A stretch of 64,000 nucleotides of DNA from Sorex araneus. Its lineage: Eukaryota > Chordata > Mammalia > Eulipotyphla > Soricidae. Each line of letters begins with the position of its first letter. Positions within the stretch are counted from its first letter, which is position 1. Positions 45,888 through 55,939 of this stretch are shown here, piece after piece. The stretch spans positions 45,486,594 through 45,550,593 of the forward strand of contig NC_073307.1 of NCBI RefSeq assembly GCF_027595985.1. The letters run 5' to 3'. Below the pieces are notes generated by a model that saw only the letters and a program-made list of their open reading frames with translations, did no database searches and was not told where the DNA came from. Position numbers and translations under genes: made by a program.

Positions 45888-46018
45888 GCTTGGAAAGCTA
45901 CCCGGGATGTATCCAATATGCCAAAAACAGTAACAACAAGTCTCACGATGGAGATGTTACTGGTGCCCTCTTGAGCAAATCGATGAGCAACAGGATTACA
46001 GTGACAGTGACAGTGACT
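45888..46018 (+). mobile_element. SINE-B, 5'-truncated
   Basis: Lacks the tRNA head. Starts in the middle part (GAGCTTGGAAAGCTACCCGG), then CCAAAAACAGTAACAACAAG, TTGAGCAAATCGATGAGCAA, and CAGTGACAGTGACAGTGA. Confidence 0.85.
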
Positions 46019-46247
46019 TTAACTCAAATGTTCTAAGTTCTCCCAAAGGAGATTTTTTCTTATTGAATAGCAGTATCATGTAGAAGCTAAAAAAAATATA
46101 ATGGATTTGTTGTTCAGTATATAGGTTTGATCTTTGTGTTTCTATTAATATCCGTAATGTATTAGGCAAGTTATTTTTCCTGATCTTCACTTCTAATATA
46201 ATTAGTTATAATACACTATTATATCATAAAAAAAATAGCTTGCTATT

Positions 46248-46509
46248 GGACTGGACTGGAGCAATAGCACAGTGGGTAGGGCGTTTGCCTTGCATGTGGC
46301 TGACCCAGGTTCAGTTCCTCCATCCCTCTTGGAGAGCCCGGCAAGCTACTGAGAGTATCCTGCCCACACGGCAGAGCCTGACAAGCTCCCCATGGCGTAT
46401 TCAATATGCCAAAATCAGTAACAACAAGTCTCACAATGGAGACATTTCTGGTGCCCAGTTGAGCAAATCGATGAGCAGCGGGGAGGACAGTGCTACAGGA
46501 CAGTGCTAC
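46248..46509 (+). mobile_element. SINE-B, full length
   Basis: Head GGACTGGACTGGAGCAATAG, GGTTCAGTTCCTCCATCCCT, shared middle, AACAACAAGTCTCACAATGG, GAGCAAATCGATGAGCAGCG, and ACAGTGCTACAGGACAGTGC. An exact 11-bp TSD AGCTTGCTATT lies at 46237-46247 and 46510-46520. Confidence 0.93.
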
Positions 46510-46599
46510 AGCTTGCTATTATTGACATAATAGGCATAATTATTATGCCCACTTTATTGAATTATTGAGGTCATTTTATTTTATTTTTATTTTTATGTA

Positions 46600-46775
46600 T
46601 TTATTCTGGGGGCTTTTGGAGCACACTTGGCTGTGCTCAGGACTTACTCCTGGCTCAGTGCTCTGGGATCACTCCTGTGATTCTGGAGGACCATATGCAG
46701 TGCTGGGAATCAAAACAAGAGTTTCCCAACTACAACTCAAGCGCTTAACCTTTTACACTATCTCTCTGGACCATT
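46600..46775 (-). repeat. Old SINE-A, minus strand
   Basis: GGAGCACACTTGGCTGTGCT, CTCAGTGCTCTGGGATCACT, GCAGTGCTGGGAATCAAAAC and TACACTATCTCTCTGGACCA. Early subfamily. Confidence 0.75.
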
Positions 46776-46942
46776 TCTTGAGAGTATTTGAAAGAGATAC
46801 GGTAGGTTAAAATGTAAATGAGATTAAACATGATACTGCATTGCTATATAAACATATTAAAAGAGAAGTGGGGCTATAATAATTTTTAAGGAAAAATAAA
46901 ACAACTAACATCAATATATTTACCGTTTTATTATGTGTGGAT

Positions 46943-47198
46943 GGGCTGGAGCGATAGCACAGCGGCAGGGCTTTTGCCTTTCATGTGGCCAACCTATGTT
47001 CGATTCCTCCGCCCCTCTCAGAGAGCCCGGCAAGCTACTGAGAGTATCGAGCCCGAACGGCAGAGCCTGGCAAGCTACCCATGGCGTATTGGATATGCCA
47101 AAAACAGTAACAATAAGTCTCACAATGAGAGATGTTACTGGTGCCCCCTCGAACAAATCGATGAGCAACAGGATTCTTCTACATGTGTCTTCTTCTAC
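46943..47198 (+). mobile_element. SINE-B, full length
   Basis: GGGCTGGAGCGATAGCACAG head, GTTCGATTCCTCCGCCCCTC, middle, CTCGAACAAATCGATGAGCA. An exact 13-bp TSD ATTATGTGTGGAT lies at 46930-46942 and 47199-47211. The tail is a TTCTTCTACATGTG repeat rather than CAGTGA. Confidence 0.92.
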
Positions 47199-47211
47199 AT
47201 TATGTGTGGAT

Positions 47212-48334
47212 ATAAGTAAAATCATTCAAAACTATATTTAGGGTTTATAATATCTATAACAATGATCATAAAATTCACGTGGATCTCTTCTTAGCGAAAG
47301 TTCTTGATGTATGAAAACTTGTAACCTACTAAGAAAGACAAGTAATAGATTAATAGTAAGAGAATACCATATCATACAAATAAAATAAAATCATACAAAT
47401 AATATCAATCATGCAAATAACTCATACAAATAAAAGAAATCATTATAGAAAATGACTGAGGTTAGGGATTTGTGTGTGTTAAAATGGGTTGGTAGAAAAA
47501 TCTTTTCAAGGGGTTATTAAGTAAGGTATGTCTGAGAAACAAAACCTTAACTTGACCTTTCCATGGGAATATTTAGTTACAAACCTAGAGGTTTAGGTGG
47601 CATAGGATTGGCATGTTATAAGAAATAGGCAAAAAGGCCCAAGGCACTGGAATACAAGCGTGAGGAAGAAGTAAGGGTGCAAGTTCGAATTGGAAAGATT
47701 CATTAATACCTCTAGGGAATCTCTGGAAGCTTGTGTGTAACTTCATACATGGTCTTTGATATAAAATAATAAGAAGCTCATTATATAAGTAGTTTACTTG
47801 ATGTGATTGATGCTTTTAAAACATAGTTCAGTCTACATTGTGAAAAGTTGACAGGGCACGAGAATGGAGGGAAACCGATGAGTTGAGTTTCAATTCATTT
47901 GAAAGATAGCAGTGGCAGGGTACAGTTGGGAACAGTAGAAAAATTCAGGGCTTATATAAAGGAAAAAATTGGCAGGACTTATTGAATAGTTAGAAGGAAG
48001 TCAGAGAAGAATCATTGTTTCTGGATCTGAGATTAAAAAATGAACCTGGAGACCTTTATTGGAGATAGGCTATAGGAGTAGGGAATTTACAATTAGCAGG
48101 ACATGCAAAGCTAAGCAATTTTTTTCGAAATACTTACATTTAATCATTGTATTTTAATGACTGTATAAGACAGCTGATTGCAAACATTTTATTTATATAA
48201 AGACAAAATTAGATAAAATATGTGGTTCAGATGCCAGGTCATGTGGTATTTAGGGAGAAATGTGACCTGCATAAATCTGTGTTCATTTAGTAAGTATTTG
48301 GTTGAAATAAACTTTCTCTACATTTTCTTTTGTA
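47212..48334. other. Unique DNA with a short A-rich repeat cluster
   Basis: Around 47371-47440 the unit CATACAAATAA recurs about four times. Nothing else recognised. Confidence 0.4.
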
Positions 48335-48540
48335 TTTTATTTTATTTTATTTTTCATTTTTCTTTTTAACAAATCACCGTGATATACAGTTACAGACGTA
48401 CAAACTTTCATGATTATGTTTCAGTCATATAATGATCGAGTTTCCATTCCTCCACCAGTGCCCATTCTCCATCACCATTGTTCTCGGTATTCCTCTCTCC
48501 ACCCATACCCCATTTCTCCCTGCCTCTCTACATCTTTTTA
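48335..48540 (-). mobile_element. Old L1 3' end, minus strand
   Basis: AAATCACCGTGATATACAGT, TTACAGACGTACAAACTTTC and CTCCACCAGTGCCCATTCTC: the reversed L1 3' end, cut within the 3'UTR. Confidence 0.8.
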
Positions 48541-48559
48541 GTCGTCAGAAAGCCATTCT

Positions 48560-48725
48560 CATTATCACCACTACTACTAAATACTGAATGCCAACTATGC
48601 GTCAAGCTCTGAACTACTAACACTGTAGGTAGCATCAGAAATCTTCATATTACCATCAATCTTTATGATTAGAAGTGAAGTGGCAGAGGCTAAATTAGTT
48701 TGTTTCTATATAGCTTTGAAACCCG
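48560..48725 (-). repeat. MIR, minus strand
   Basis: CTGAATGCCAACTATGCGTC followed by AAGCTCTGAACTAC, then GAAGTGGCAGAGGCTAAATT, follow the reversed MIR order. Confidence 0.6.
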
Positions 48726-49814
48726 TATTCTTTTCATAATGACTAATGGAAGAAATAAGAATAAGAAGCTAGGATGATACCAAAGTTTAAGGACTCAGAT
48801 TTATATGTATGTGTATAAGAATTTTTTGGATATTTGTATTTCAACAGATATGAAATTTATCTAGTAATTTGTAATTAGTAAATATATCTAATAGATAGGT
48901 ATATTTAAGTAATGACTAAATTATGTGGATTCTGAAAAGCAGAGGCGAGCATGAGATCTTTTTTTTCACTTTCAGTTTGTCACTGACATGTATGTCATTG
49001 GATTAAAGTATTATAGACTTTTCGGAGTTTGGCTCCTGAACTTGTACGTGTGTAATTGTCATTATCCCAACACTCTTCCCACCAACAGGACCCCATTGCT
49101 CTTTATTACCCCTTCCATTCCCCTTTGCCTGAGGTAACCTTTATCTCAAACAGAGTCTAGGATTTAGTTTTGTGGTTCCCTGATAGTTCACTTTATTTTG
49201 AAAATAAATATAAGTGCACAAATTTCCATAGGCTAAGTTCATCCTTTTACTAAAAAAAATATATCCTCCCCCCAGGTTTGATTAACTATTAAGTGGCTTA
49301 ATAGTAAATGCATGCCTTGCATGCTTGAACCTGTATTTATTACCTTAAAAATAAACTTGTGCATGGGAAGCAATACAGATTTTATTGAACAAAGTTTATT
49401 TTGAAAGATGTGAGTGGAGAGAAATATGTGTTCAAAGGAGAACATGGGCCTGAGAGAGCAAGTCCTGAAGTGTTCCTGGAGTTCTCTACACACAATAATC
49501 TGGGCGTTGCCACAGGGAAAGCCTGGCACTGTTGATGGTCCTTTCATAATCTCTAGATTCTTCTGTAGTTTCTCATTTTCTGAGGGGTCCACCCTTCTCT
49601 GGGTGGGGCTCTGTCTGGGTGGTGCTTCAGTTTCACTTCTCCAAAGAGTTTAGGATTTTCATGTTAAAAATATGTGGTCTTCTGGCCTTTGATTTTCTGC
49701 AGGGCTAGAGAGACTAAATGTGGTGCCAGGAATTCAACTAGGGTCAGCTATTTGCAAGTCTCTATTGGACAGTTAATGGCTTTGCTTCTAGTTTAGCATT
49801 AAAGTCAATGTGTC
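48726..49814. other. Unassigned DNA with one open frame
   Basis: A 117-codon minus frame at 49239-49592 and an overlapping plus frame at 49414-49653 lie in a GC-richer patch (49400-49650). I recognise no protein family, and there is no start, splice or poly(A) context that argues for a gene. A diverged SINE trace lies near 49700-49770. Confidence 0.3.
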
Positions 49815-50480
49815 TATAGTCACAACATAACTTACTGGGATCTTTATTGCTGTTGCATGAATCTATAAATCAAGTTGGAAAGAAAGGACATCTTGATAAT
49901 ATTCAATCTCCTATCCATAAAAATAGAAAATCTATTTTGTTGAGTTCAAGAATGATAATTTTGTAGTTTTTAGTCTGGTCTTGTTTATATTTCATTAGAT
50001 TTATACCTCAGTATTTCACTTTCATAGGTACTAATATAAATGATACAGTATACAGTTTTTTTTACAATTTCACTTGTTGATTATTAGTAATTAGAATGTG
50101 ATTCATTTCTTGTTTAACAATCTTTTATCCTGCAACCTTGATATTATCATTCATAAATTACAAGATTTGTCTTGGCAATTATTTTGAATTTTCTACATAA
50201 ACAATCACATCATCTTTGGACATAGTAAGTTTTATGTTTTCTTGCCTAATCTGTGTATCTTATTAATTTTGTATAACTGCCAGTTTTATTGATAGCATAT
50301 GCATCTTAGAAATTTTCAAATATTATATAATTGATTCTCATAAGAATTCTATAAAGTAACTTAATCTCAAGTCAAGTTTCAAATATTTTAGTAATTTTTT
50401 TCTTGCTTTTGAGACTGCTAAATGATTAGTCTAGGACTCAGAACTTGATATGTCTAATTTTAAATTCCTATTCTTCACTT
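49815..50480 (-). mobile_element. Ancient L1 RT region, minus strand
   Basis: TTACTGGGATCTTTATTGCT followed by GTTGCATGAATCTATAAATC and GGACATCTTGATAATATTCA match the reversed ORF2 text of old L1s (usual: attgcattgaatctatagat). Heavily decayed. Confidence 0.65.
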
Positions 50481-50508
50481 GCCATATTTTTCTCTTATCA
50501 AATATTAT

Positions 50509-51515
50509 CACATCATCATCATCATCCTGTTGATCATCGAATATCTCGAGCGGTATCAGTAACGTCTCCATTCATCCTAGCCCTGAGATTATAGAAGCCT
50601 CTCTCTACTCGTCCTTCCCAACGATGCCGCACTGGAGGCTCTTTCAGGGTCAGGGGAATGAGGCCCAGATTGTTAGTGGTTTTAGCATACAAATATACCA
50701 GGGGGACTTTGCCAGGCTCTCCCATGTGGGCAGGAAACTCTTGGTAGCTTGCCAGTTTCTCCCAGAGGGAGAAGTAGGCTATAAGGTGTCAAGCTTCTGG
50801 GAGCTTGGTTTTAAGACTCTGGATGTTGGCCATTGGTGGGATTACAGGGTGCCAGGGGCAGCCCCTGGATGTGACCACCTAGATACTGGAAAACGGGGAA
50901 TCTGAACAGAAGACGCCCAGTCCTTATCTGAGCAGGCTTGGAAGTTTCAGCCTCAGGTCCTACCCACCTGGGTTCCTCTGCCGGTACTTTCATGCATGAG
51001 GCTCGTCTGAACGTATGGAGAGGGACCTTGAGCTTGGCACTGGCTAGGCTCTGTATGTCTTCAGCTGCTGGGAGCTCTGCTTGGGGCAGGGAGAGAAGCT
51101 AGAGCCCATCCCCTCCAAGGGGCCCAGGGAAGACAGACAGGCATACGGGCAAGAGACTTCTTTGTAACTCTCTTCTGGGAGCTTGGTTTTAAGTCTCTGG
51201 ATGTTGGCTGTTGGTGGGATTACAGGGGGGTGGGGGGCAGTCCCTGGGTGTGACCACCTAGCTGCTGAAAAATGGGGAATCTGGGCAGAAGAGACCCAGT
51301 CCCAATCCAAGCAGGCTTGGAGGTCTCAGCCCCAGGTCCCATACACCCGGGTTGCTCTGCTGGTACCATCATGCATGAGGCTCATCTGAACTTGTGGAGA
51401 GGGGCCTTGAGCATGGATGTGGCTAGGCTCTGGAGGGCTTCAGCTGCCAGGAGCTCTGCTGGAGCCCATCCCTTTCCAAGGTGCCCCTGGGAAATCAGCC
51501 ACATGCAAGAGACTC
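50509..51515 (-). mobile_element. Family C with two 5' monomers, minus strand
   Basis: An 11-bp TSD TCAAATATTAT is exact at 50498-50508 and 51516-51526. It is the longest copy: tail (ATC)n, CTCGAGCGGTATCAGTAACG, the shared middle (GGGGGACTTTGCCAGGCTCT), then monomers starting at about 50797 and 51175 (CTGGGAGCTTGGTTTTAAG), a period of 378 bp. The monomers are GC-rich and differ from each other by roughly 15 percent, so they are not a recent tandem gain. Open frames in them are short. Confidence 0.9.
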
Positions 51516-51526
51516 TCAAATATTAT

Positions 51527-51585
51527 AGGAATATATACATAATATATATAAATTATATATATTATATATATGTGTGTGTATTACA
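51527..51585. repeat. AT-rich (TA)n tract between family C and the RTE copy
   Basis: ATATATAAATTATATATATT and a short (GT)n. A similar TA-rich stretch lies on the other side of the RTE copy (52585-52670), so the RTE piece probably landed in a TA microsatellite. Confidence 0.8.
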
Positions 51586-52584
51586 GATTCACCACCAGGA
51601 TATCACCATTCTACAAGGAAGTGATAATTGATGTAAAGAAAGGGGTCGGGCAGGGTGATACCATTTCAGTGTCACCTTCGAGAATGTCACGCGATGACTG
51701 GAATGGGAAGGAATGAGAGTGAAGATAGACCGTCAGCAACTTTACACCACCTCTTCTTCACTGATGATATCGTTCTCATAATGCTAAACAATAGACAAGC
51801 AGCACAAATGCTGGCCGACTCCGACCGCAAGTGTGGAAAGTTCGGACTGCAGCTGAATCTCAAAACGATGCTCATGAAAAACGAACAAGTACCTGACACT
51901 CGATTTGCTCTCAATGGAATGAACATCTCTGAATGCAGCAGCTATGTGTACCTGGGACGAGAACTCTACATGAGGAACAACTTGGTGCCAGAACTGCGCA
52001 AGAGGAAGAGAGCAGCATGGAACGTCTTCAAGAGTGTCAGAGTAGTGGTTAAGAGAATGAAGAACCTCAGACTCTGGGCACGTCTTTTCGATCCCACCAT
52101 TCTTCCTGCACTAACATACGCCTCAGAGACCTGGACCCTACGCAAACAGGATGAGAACACTATTCGGGTACCCCAAAGAGGAATCGAAAGAGCTATGCTA
52201 GGAGTATCACATCTCACTCAAGTGAGAGAAGGAATCCGGAGCTCTGACCTCCATTGATGGTCAAGAATCAGGGACGCTGTCTCGTTTGCCAAGGCATCAA
52301 AAATCAGATGGGCAGGTCATGTAATTCAATTCAAAGACGACTGCTGGACTAGAGCTGTTACTGACTGGATTCCATGGGATGTCAAAAGACCACATGGCCG
52401 CCCACCAACGAAATGGTCAGACTTCTTTGTCAAAACCCTGAATGAACAGTTTGAGGCTTTTCCTGTTCCTGGAGTGAGCAGATATCATTGGGCTACACTA
52501 GCATGCGACAGGGACAAATGGAGACGTTACTGGCGCCCGCTCGAGCAAATCGAAGATCAATGGGAGGACAAGAGATACAAGTGA
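51586..52584 (+). pseudogene. RTE-clade LINE, reverse transcriptase C-terminal part (RTE1_Sar-like)
   Basis: 5'-truncated RTE ORF. The frame from 51655 gives LHHLFFTDDIVLIM (RT motif C, FTDD where RTEs have FADD), YVYLGRELYMRN, LPALTYASETWTLRKQDEN, ERAMLGVSHLTQVREGIRSS, then a TGA at 52258. Past that stop the same frame stays open with SKIRWAGHVIQF, RPHGRPPTKWSDFF and DKWRRYWRPLEQIEDQ, ending at a natural TGA at 52582-52584. Upstream (51586-51655) a piece reading KGVGQGDTIS is out of frame. These motifs are those of RTE proteins known best from nematodes such as hookworms. Small deletions, one changed catalytic residue and one CpG-type stop make this copy dead. Confidence 0.9.
52516..52570 (+). 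other. RTE 3' coding end shared with SINE-B and family C tails
   Basis: GACAAATGGAGACGTTACTG and GCGCCCGCTCGAGCAAATCG, which code for DKWRRYWRPLEQIE, are the same text that ends SINE-B (AATGGAGACGTTACTGGTGC, GAGCAAATCGATGA) and family C (GAATGGAGACGTTACTG). It is the likely recognition segment for the RTE reverse transcriptase. Confidence 0.88.
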
Positions 52585-52683
52585 TATATAATATTATATA
52601 TAATGTATATATACAATATTTACATATGCACACACAAATTGTGCATATATATATAAGTATATATATAAGATACTACTTTAGTA

Positions 52684-52928
52684 GGCTAGACCGATAGCAC
52701 AGCAGGTAGGGCATTTGCCTTGCACGTAGCTGATCTGGGTTTGATTCCTTTGCCCCTCTTGGAGAGTCTGGCAAGCTACCAAGAGTATCTTGCCCGCAGG
52801 GCAGAGCCTGGCAAGCTACCCTTGGCATATTCGATATGCCAAAAAAACAGTATCAACAAGTTTCACAATGGAGACATTACTGGTGCCCACTCGAGCAAAT
52901 CAATGAGCAATGGGATGACAGTGACAGT
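52684..52928 (+). mobile_element. SINE-B, full length
   Basis: GGCTAGACCGATAGCACAGC head, GGGTTTGATTCCTTTGCCCC, the middle part, AATGGAGACATTACTGGTGC, CTCGAGCAAATCAATGAGCA, and CAGTGACAGT. A short TSD like ACTACTTT flanks it. It lies only about 100 bp downstream of the RTE copy. Confidence 0.9.
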
Positions 52929-53709
52929 AACTACTTTTAAAAAATTTTAAGCTGTTGTAAATTATTATGTTGAGGATGTTTTAGAAAGTCCAGGATCAAC
53001 ATCTATAACAGAAATATCTTTGCAGTTATATTGTTAAATGTGTTAAACATTTTTAAATTGTATCCTAATAGAAAAAAAGTTTTACTTTATTGAAAGCACC
53101 ATTGTCTATAAGTACTTTATCAGGTGATCATTATAAAAGTGTACAGGACATTGATTCTGCCTTGTCAAATATGCAGCCATCAAAATAACAATAGAAAAAA
53201 ACAAGTCATAATTTAATCATTAAAAGATTACAACAATGCAACAATAAGGCCAAATTTATCATATATAGTACTGAGTCAAAGAATAGCAGAAATACATTGA
53301 AAAGAATGAATCTAAAAGATAATCAAAGTTCTATAAGTCAAATAATTTGCAAGTTCCTTTGTTGATGATGTTGTGTGCATATTTGTATTACTATAGTACT
53401 ATCTCTGTGGCCACAAGGATAAAAGATTTTAAAATTGATAGTTCATAAAATTATGGTGCATAAATGTATTTTCAAAGCAAACAATATTAATTATAATAGA
53501 AACACATAGCAATGTGTTAAATGGGAGACTTAGTCAACATATGTTTGCTAGGAAAGGTGAGAGAAAATAGTGGTCAAAGCCTCTTACAGCATCTAGCACT
53601 CTTCTCCATTTTGGTTTTAAGATGCTGGACAGGTTCTCTGACTGATACTGAGTTCCGATAATAATATTGCTTCATAAAATTGGAAAGAAAATTATGGATC
53701 AGTGTATTG
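52929..53709. other. AT-rich DNA, no feature seen
   Basis: No recognised element. Confidence 0.35.
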
Positions 53710-53765
53710 TGCCTCCTCATTTCACAGCTGTGGAAACATACTCTGTGAGGGCAATTTTCTTAGAA
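53710..53765 (-). repeat. MIR fragment, minus strand
   Basis: CCTCATTTCACAGCTGTGGA followed by AACATACTCTGTGAGGGCAA, the reversed MIR core. Confidence 0.6.
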
Positions 53766-54224
53766 TCTATATTTTTTGGTGATGGATTTTAGATTTCCAT
53801 TCTGAGCATAGCTAGCATTTAGGTCTGTTACCTGGCACTTCTTTTATAAAGGTAAATGTTTCTTTGGAAGAATGCTGGAAGAGTGAGTTTCATTATGTTT
53901 ATGTCACTGTTTGTATCCAGGCAATTTGATTTAAGAGTTGAGTTGCCTACCTCCAATGCATTTTAGAATAAGGCGGGGTGGGAACAAATTAGTAACTGAG
54001 AATAAATAGACATGAGTAGTCATGGATAAAATGACACTCTTAAAATCTACGGAAATCCTACATGGTGTGTCATACTTAATACAATTCACATTATAGCTTG
54101 ACCTTGGTGAATCTGAATGAGACACAGAACAGTGTTATTTAATTCTCAACAAATAAATAAATTAAATAAAGAGAGTTGGTGGGTTCTGGGGTGGAAGAGG
54201 AAAAAAACAACGGTTTACTGGAAA
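53766..54224. other. Unique DNA, no feature seen
   Basis: Nothing recognised. Confidence 0.35.
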
Positions 54225-54462
54225 TTTTATGCCAACTATTGGTATAATTTCATTTAATTCTAGTTCTCATTGTATTCTGTGAGACGGATGTCATTTCTTC
54301 TTTCTTATTAATGGTGTCCTGAAGTTCAGATACCTGGTGAGTAGAGGACACGGATTGAAAGCATGTGTCATCTTCCTCTGCTGTGATATGCTTTGGATAG
54401 TCTCTAGAATGGATAGAATTTAGTTTTTCTCACCTACAAAATGAGAATAATATTACCTTATT
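54225..54462. repeat. Two MIR fragments (minus, then plus)
   Basis: 54225-54365 resembles reversed MIR (GAAGTTCAGATACCTGGTGA, GTAGAGGACACGGATTGAAA). 54420-54462 is plus (CTCACCTACAAAATGAGAAT). Both are weak. Confidence 0.4.
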
Positions 54463-54751
54463 CATGTTTCTCCCACATAGGAACAAGAAAAAATGGTATA
54501 TCATCCAAAGATATGGAAGTATTTTGAGAAAGTTTACATACTATTCTCAGTTAAGTAGTGGGGTAATTGGCTGTTGGAACTTAAAAGCCAGGATCCAGAG
54601 TAGCAGAACTTCAATTAACATTATTTTGCTCAGAATTGTCTCATTACAATATCAGTGAGAAAAAACAAAATTCTCACATATATCATGAACAGGAATATGT
54701 TATTTAAAGGTCTGATTTCACGACACATTGCTTTTCTAAAAATTACATTTG

Positions 54752-54995
54752 GAGCGATAGCACAATGGGTAAGGCGTTTGCCTTGCATGAGGCCAACCCA
54801 GGTTCAATTCCTCCACCCCTCTCGGAGAGCCAGGCAAGCTACCGAGAGTATATGCTGCCCGCACAGCAGAGCCTGGCAATCTACCCGTGGCGTATTCAAT
54901 ATGCCCAAAACAGTAAAAACAAGTCTCACAATGTGGACGTTACTGGTGCCTGCTGGAGCAAATTGATGAACAATAGGAGGACAGTGCTACAGTGC
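54752..54995 (+). mobile_element. SINE-B, near full length
   Basis: TTTGGAGCGATAGCACAATG head, GGTTCAATTCCTCCACCCCT, AAACAAGTCTCACAATGTGG, GAGCAAATTGATGAACAATA, and ACAGTGCTACAGTGCTACAT. A short TSD TACATTT is likely on both sides. Confidence 0.9.
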
Positions 54996-55134
54996 TACAT
55001 TTTTCAAGAGCTTACCATATCCTACCAATACCATTAAGTGAGGGCTTACTGTATAACATCATGGCATTTATAGTCACTTTTCAGTTTTCAGCTAGTCTGC
55101 ACCATTTTCCAGTTTTATAATTTGGAAGAAGATT

Positions 55135-55195
55135 CTGTGCTTCAGTTTCAAAATTTATAAAATAGTGATAATTGTACCTCTGAGGTAGGTTGTAT
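55135..55195 (+). repeat. MIR fragment
   Basis: TGCTTCAGTTTCAAAATTTA, then AATTGTACCTCTGAGGTAGG with TTG, the MIR core. Confidence 0.65.
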
Positions 55196-55204
55196 TCTTA
55201 GTTT

Positions 55205-55460
55205 ATTCTGGGGGCTCCAGCGAGGTGCTCAGTGGTGCTTGGTCATCCTAGAGTGACCAGTGATTCTCAGTCAATCTGCTGGTTGTGCAAAGGTACAAGA
55301 GTATGGTGGTTCACAGGTTCTGGAGTCCGGGGACTGTGCTTCTGAACCTCTGGGACTGCATCCAGCATGCTCGATTGACCTTGTGGTGAGGGGGATGGAA
55401 CTCAGGTCTGATGCATGCAAGACATACACACTCACCTTAAACCCCGTACTGTCTTTGACC
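55205..55460 (-). repeat. Old SINE-A-like element, minus strand
   Basis: GGGGGCTCCAGCGAGGTGCT, GATGGAACTCAGGTCTGATG, CATGCAAGACATACACACTC and CCGTACTGTCTTTGACCC. About 70 bp longer than normal, so it may contain another small insertion. Confidence 0.6.
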
Positions 55461-55597
55461 CTTGTATACTTTTAATCAGATGACTGATGAAACATATTGT
55501 GCTAGTTAGTTCTCTAGGTTCAAAAGAGAAGCTGCTTTTATTAACTCTGTATAAAATGATAGTAGTAATATACTTGGAGGACAACATGTGTTAATAA

Positions 55598-55830
55598 AGG
55601 GCTGAAAGACAGCACAGTGATTAGAGCACGTGCCTGGGTCACTAGATCCATATTTAATACATTACACTACATGGTCCCTTAAACATCTTTGGGTGTAAGC
55701 ACCGGAGAACCCTGATTATCAAGTGTTGACCCAGAGTCCTACAGCACTGGGAGTGACTCCAGTATCCATGAAACTTCGGGACCAAGCATTGTACTGGAGC
55801 AATGCCATATCCTTCAGCCATTAGATGGTT
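55598..55830 (+). repeat. Old tRNA-derived SINE, diverged
   Basis: AAGGGCTGAAAGACAGCACA, GTGATTAGAGCACGTGCCTG, TACATGGTCCCTTAAACATC, GGGAGTGACTCCAG. It keeps the SINE-A order but is very diverged, and may be an older family. Confidence 0.55.
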
Positions 55831-55939
55831 AGCAGATAATTTGTGATAAGGGCCCTAAAAATCCTGAGCACTGCATACCTCTCCCCTCCACGCTCACTCC
55901 AAAGTGTTGTAGTAAGAAAGAAGGATCCTAGGGGAGAAA

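Noticed and set aside
48726..49814. Overlapping open frames of 117 and 79 codons (49239-49592 minus, 49414-49653 plus) as a possible gene
   Set aside because: No known motif, no start context, splice sites or poly(A) signal. Length is within chance for a GC-richer patch.
41261..52584. CRISPR array or bacterial-type regularly spaced repeats from the recurring CTCGAGCGGG motif
   Set aside because: The spacing is irregular and the motif is the tail of dispersed mammalian retroelements.
50509..52584. Family C copy and RTE ORF as two halves of a single RTE element
   Set aside because: They are in opposite orientation and the family C copy has its own exact TSD (50498-50508, 51516-51526), so the RTE piece is a separate insertion.
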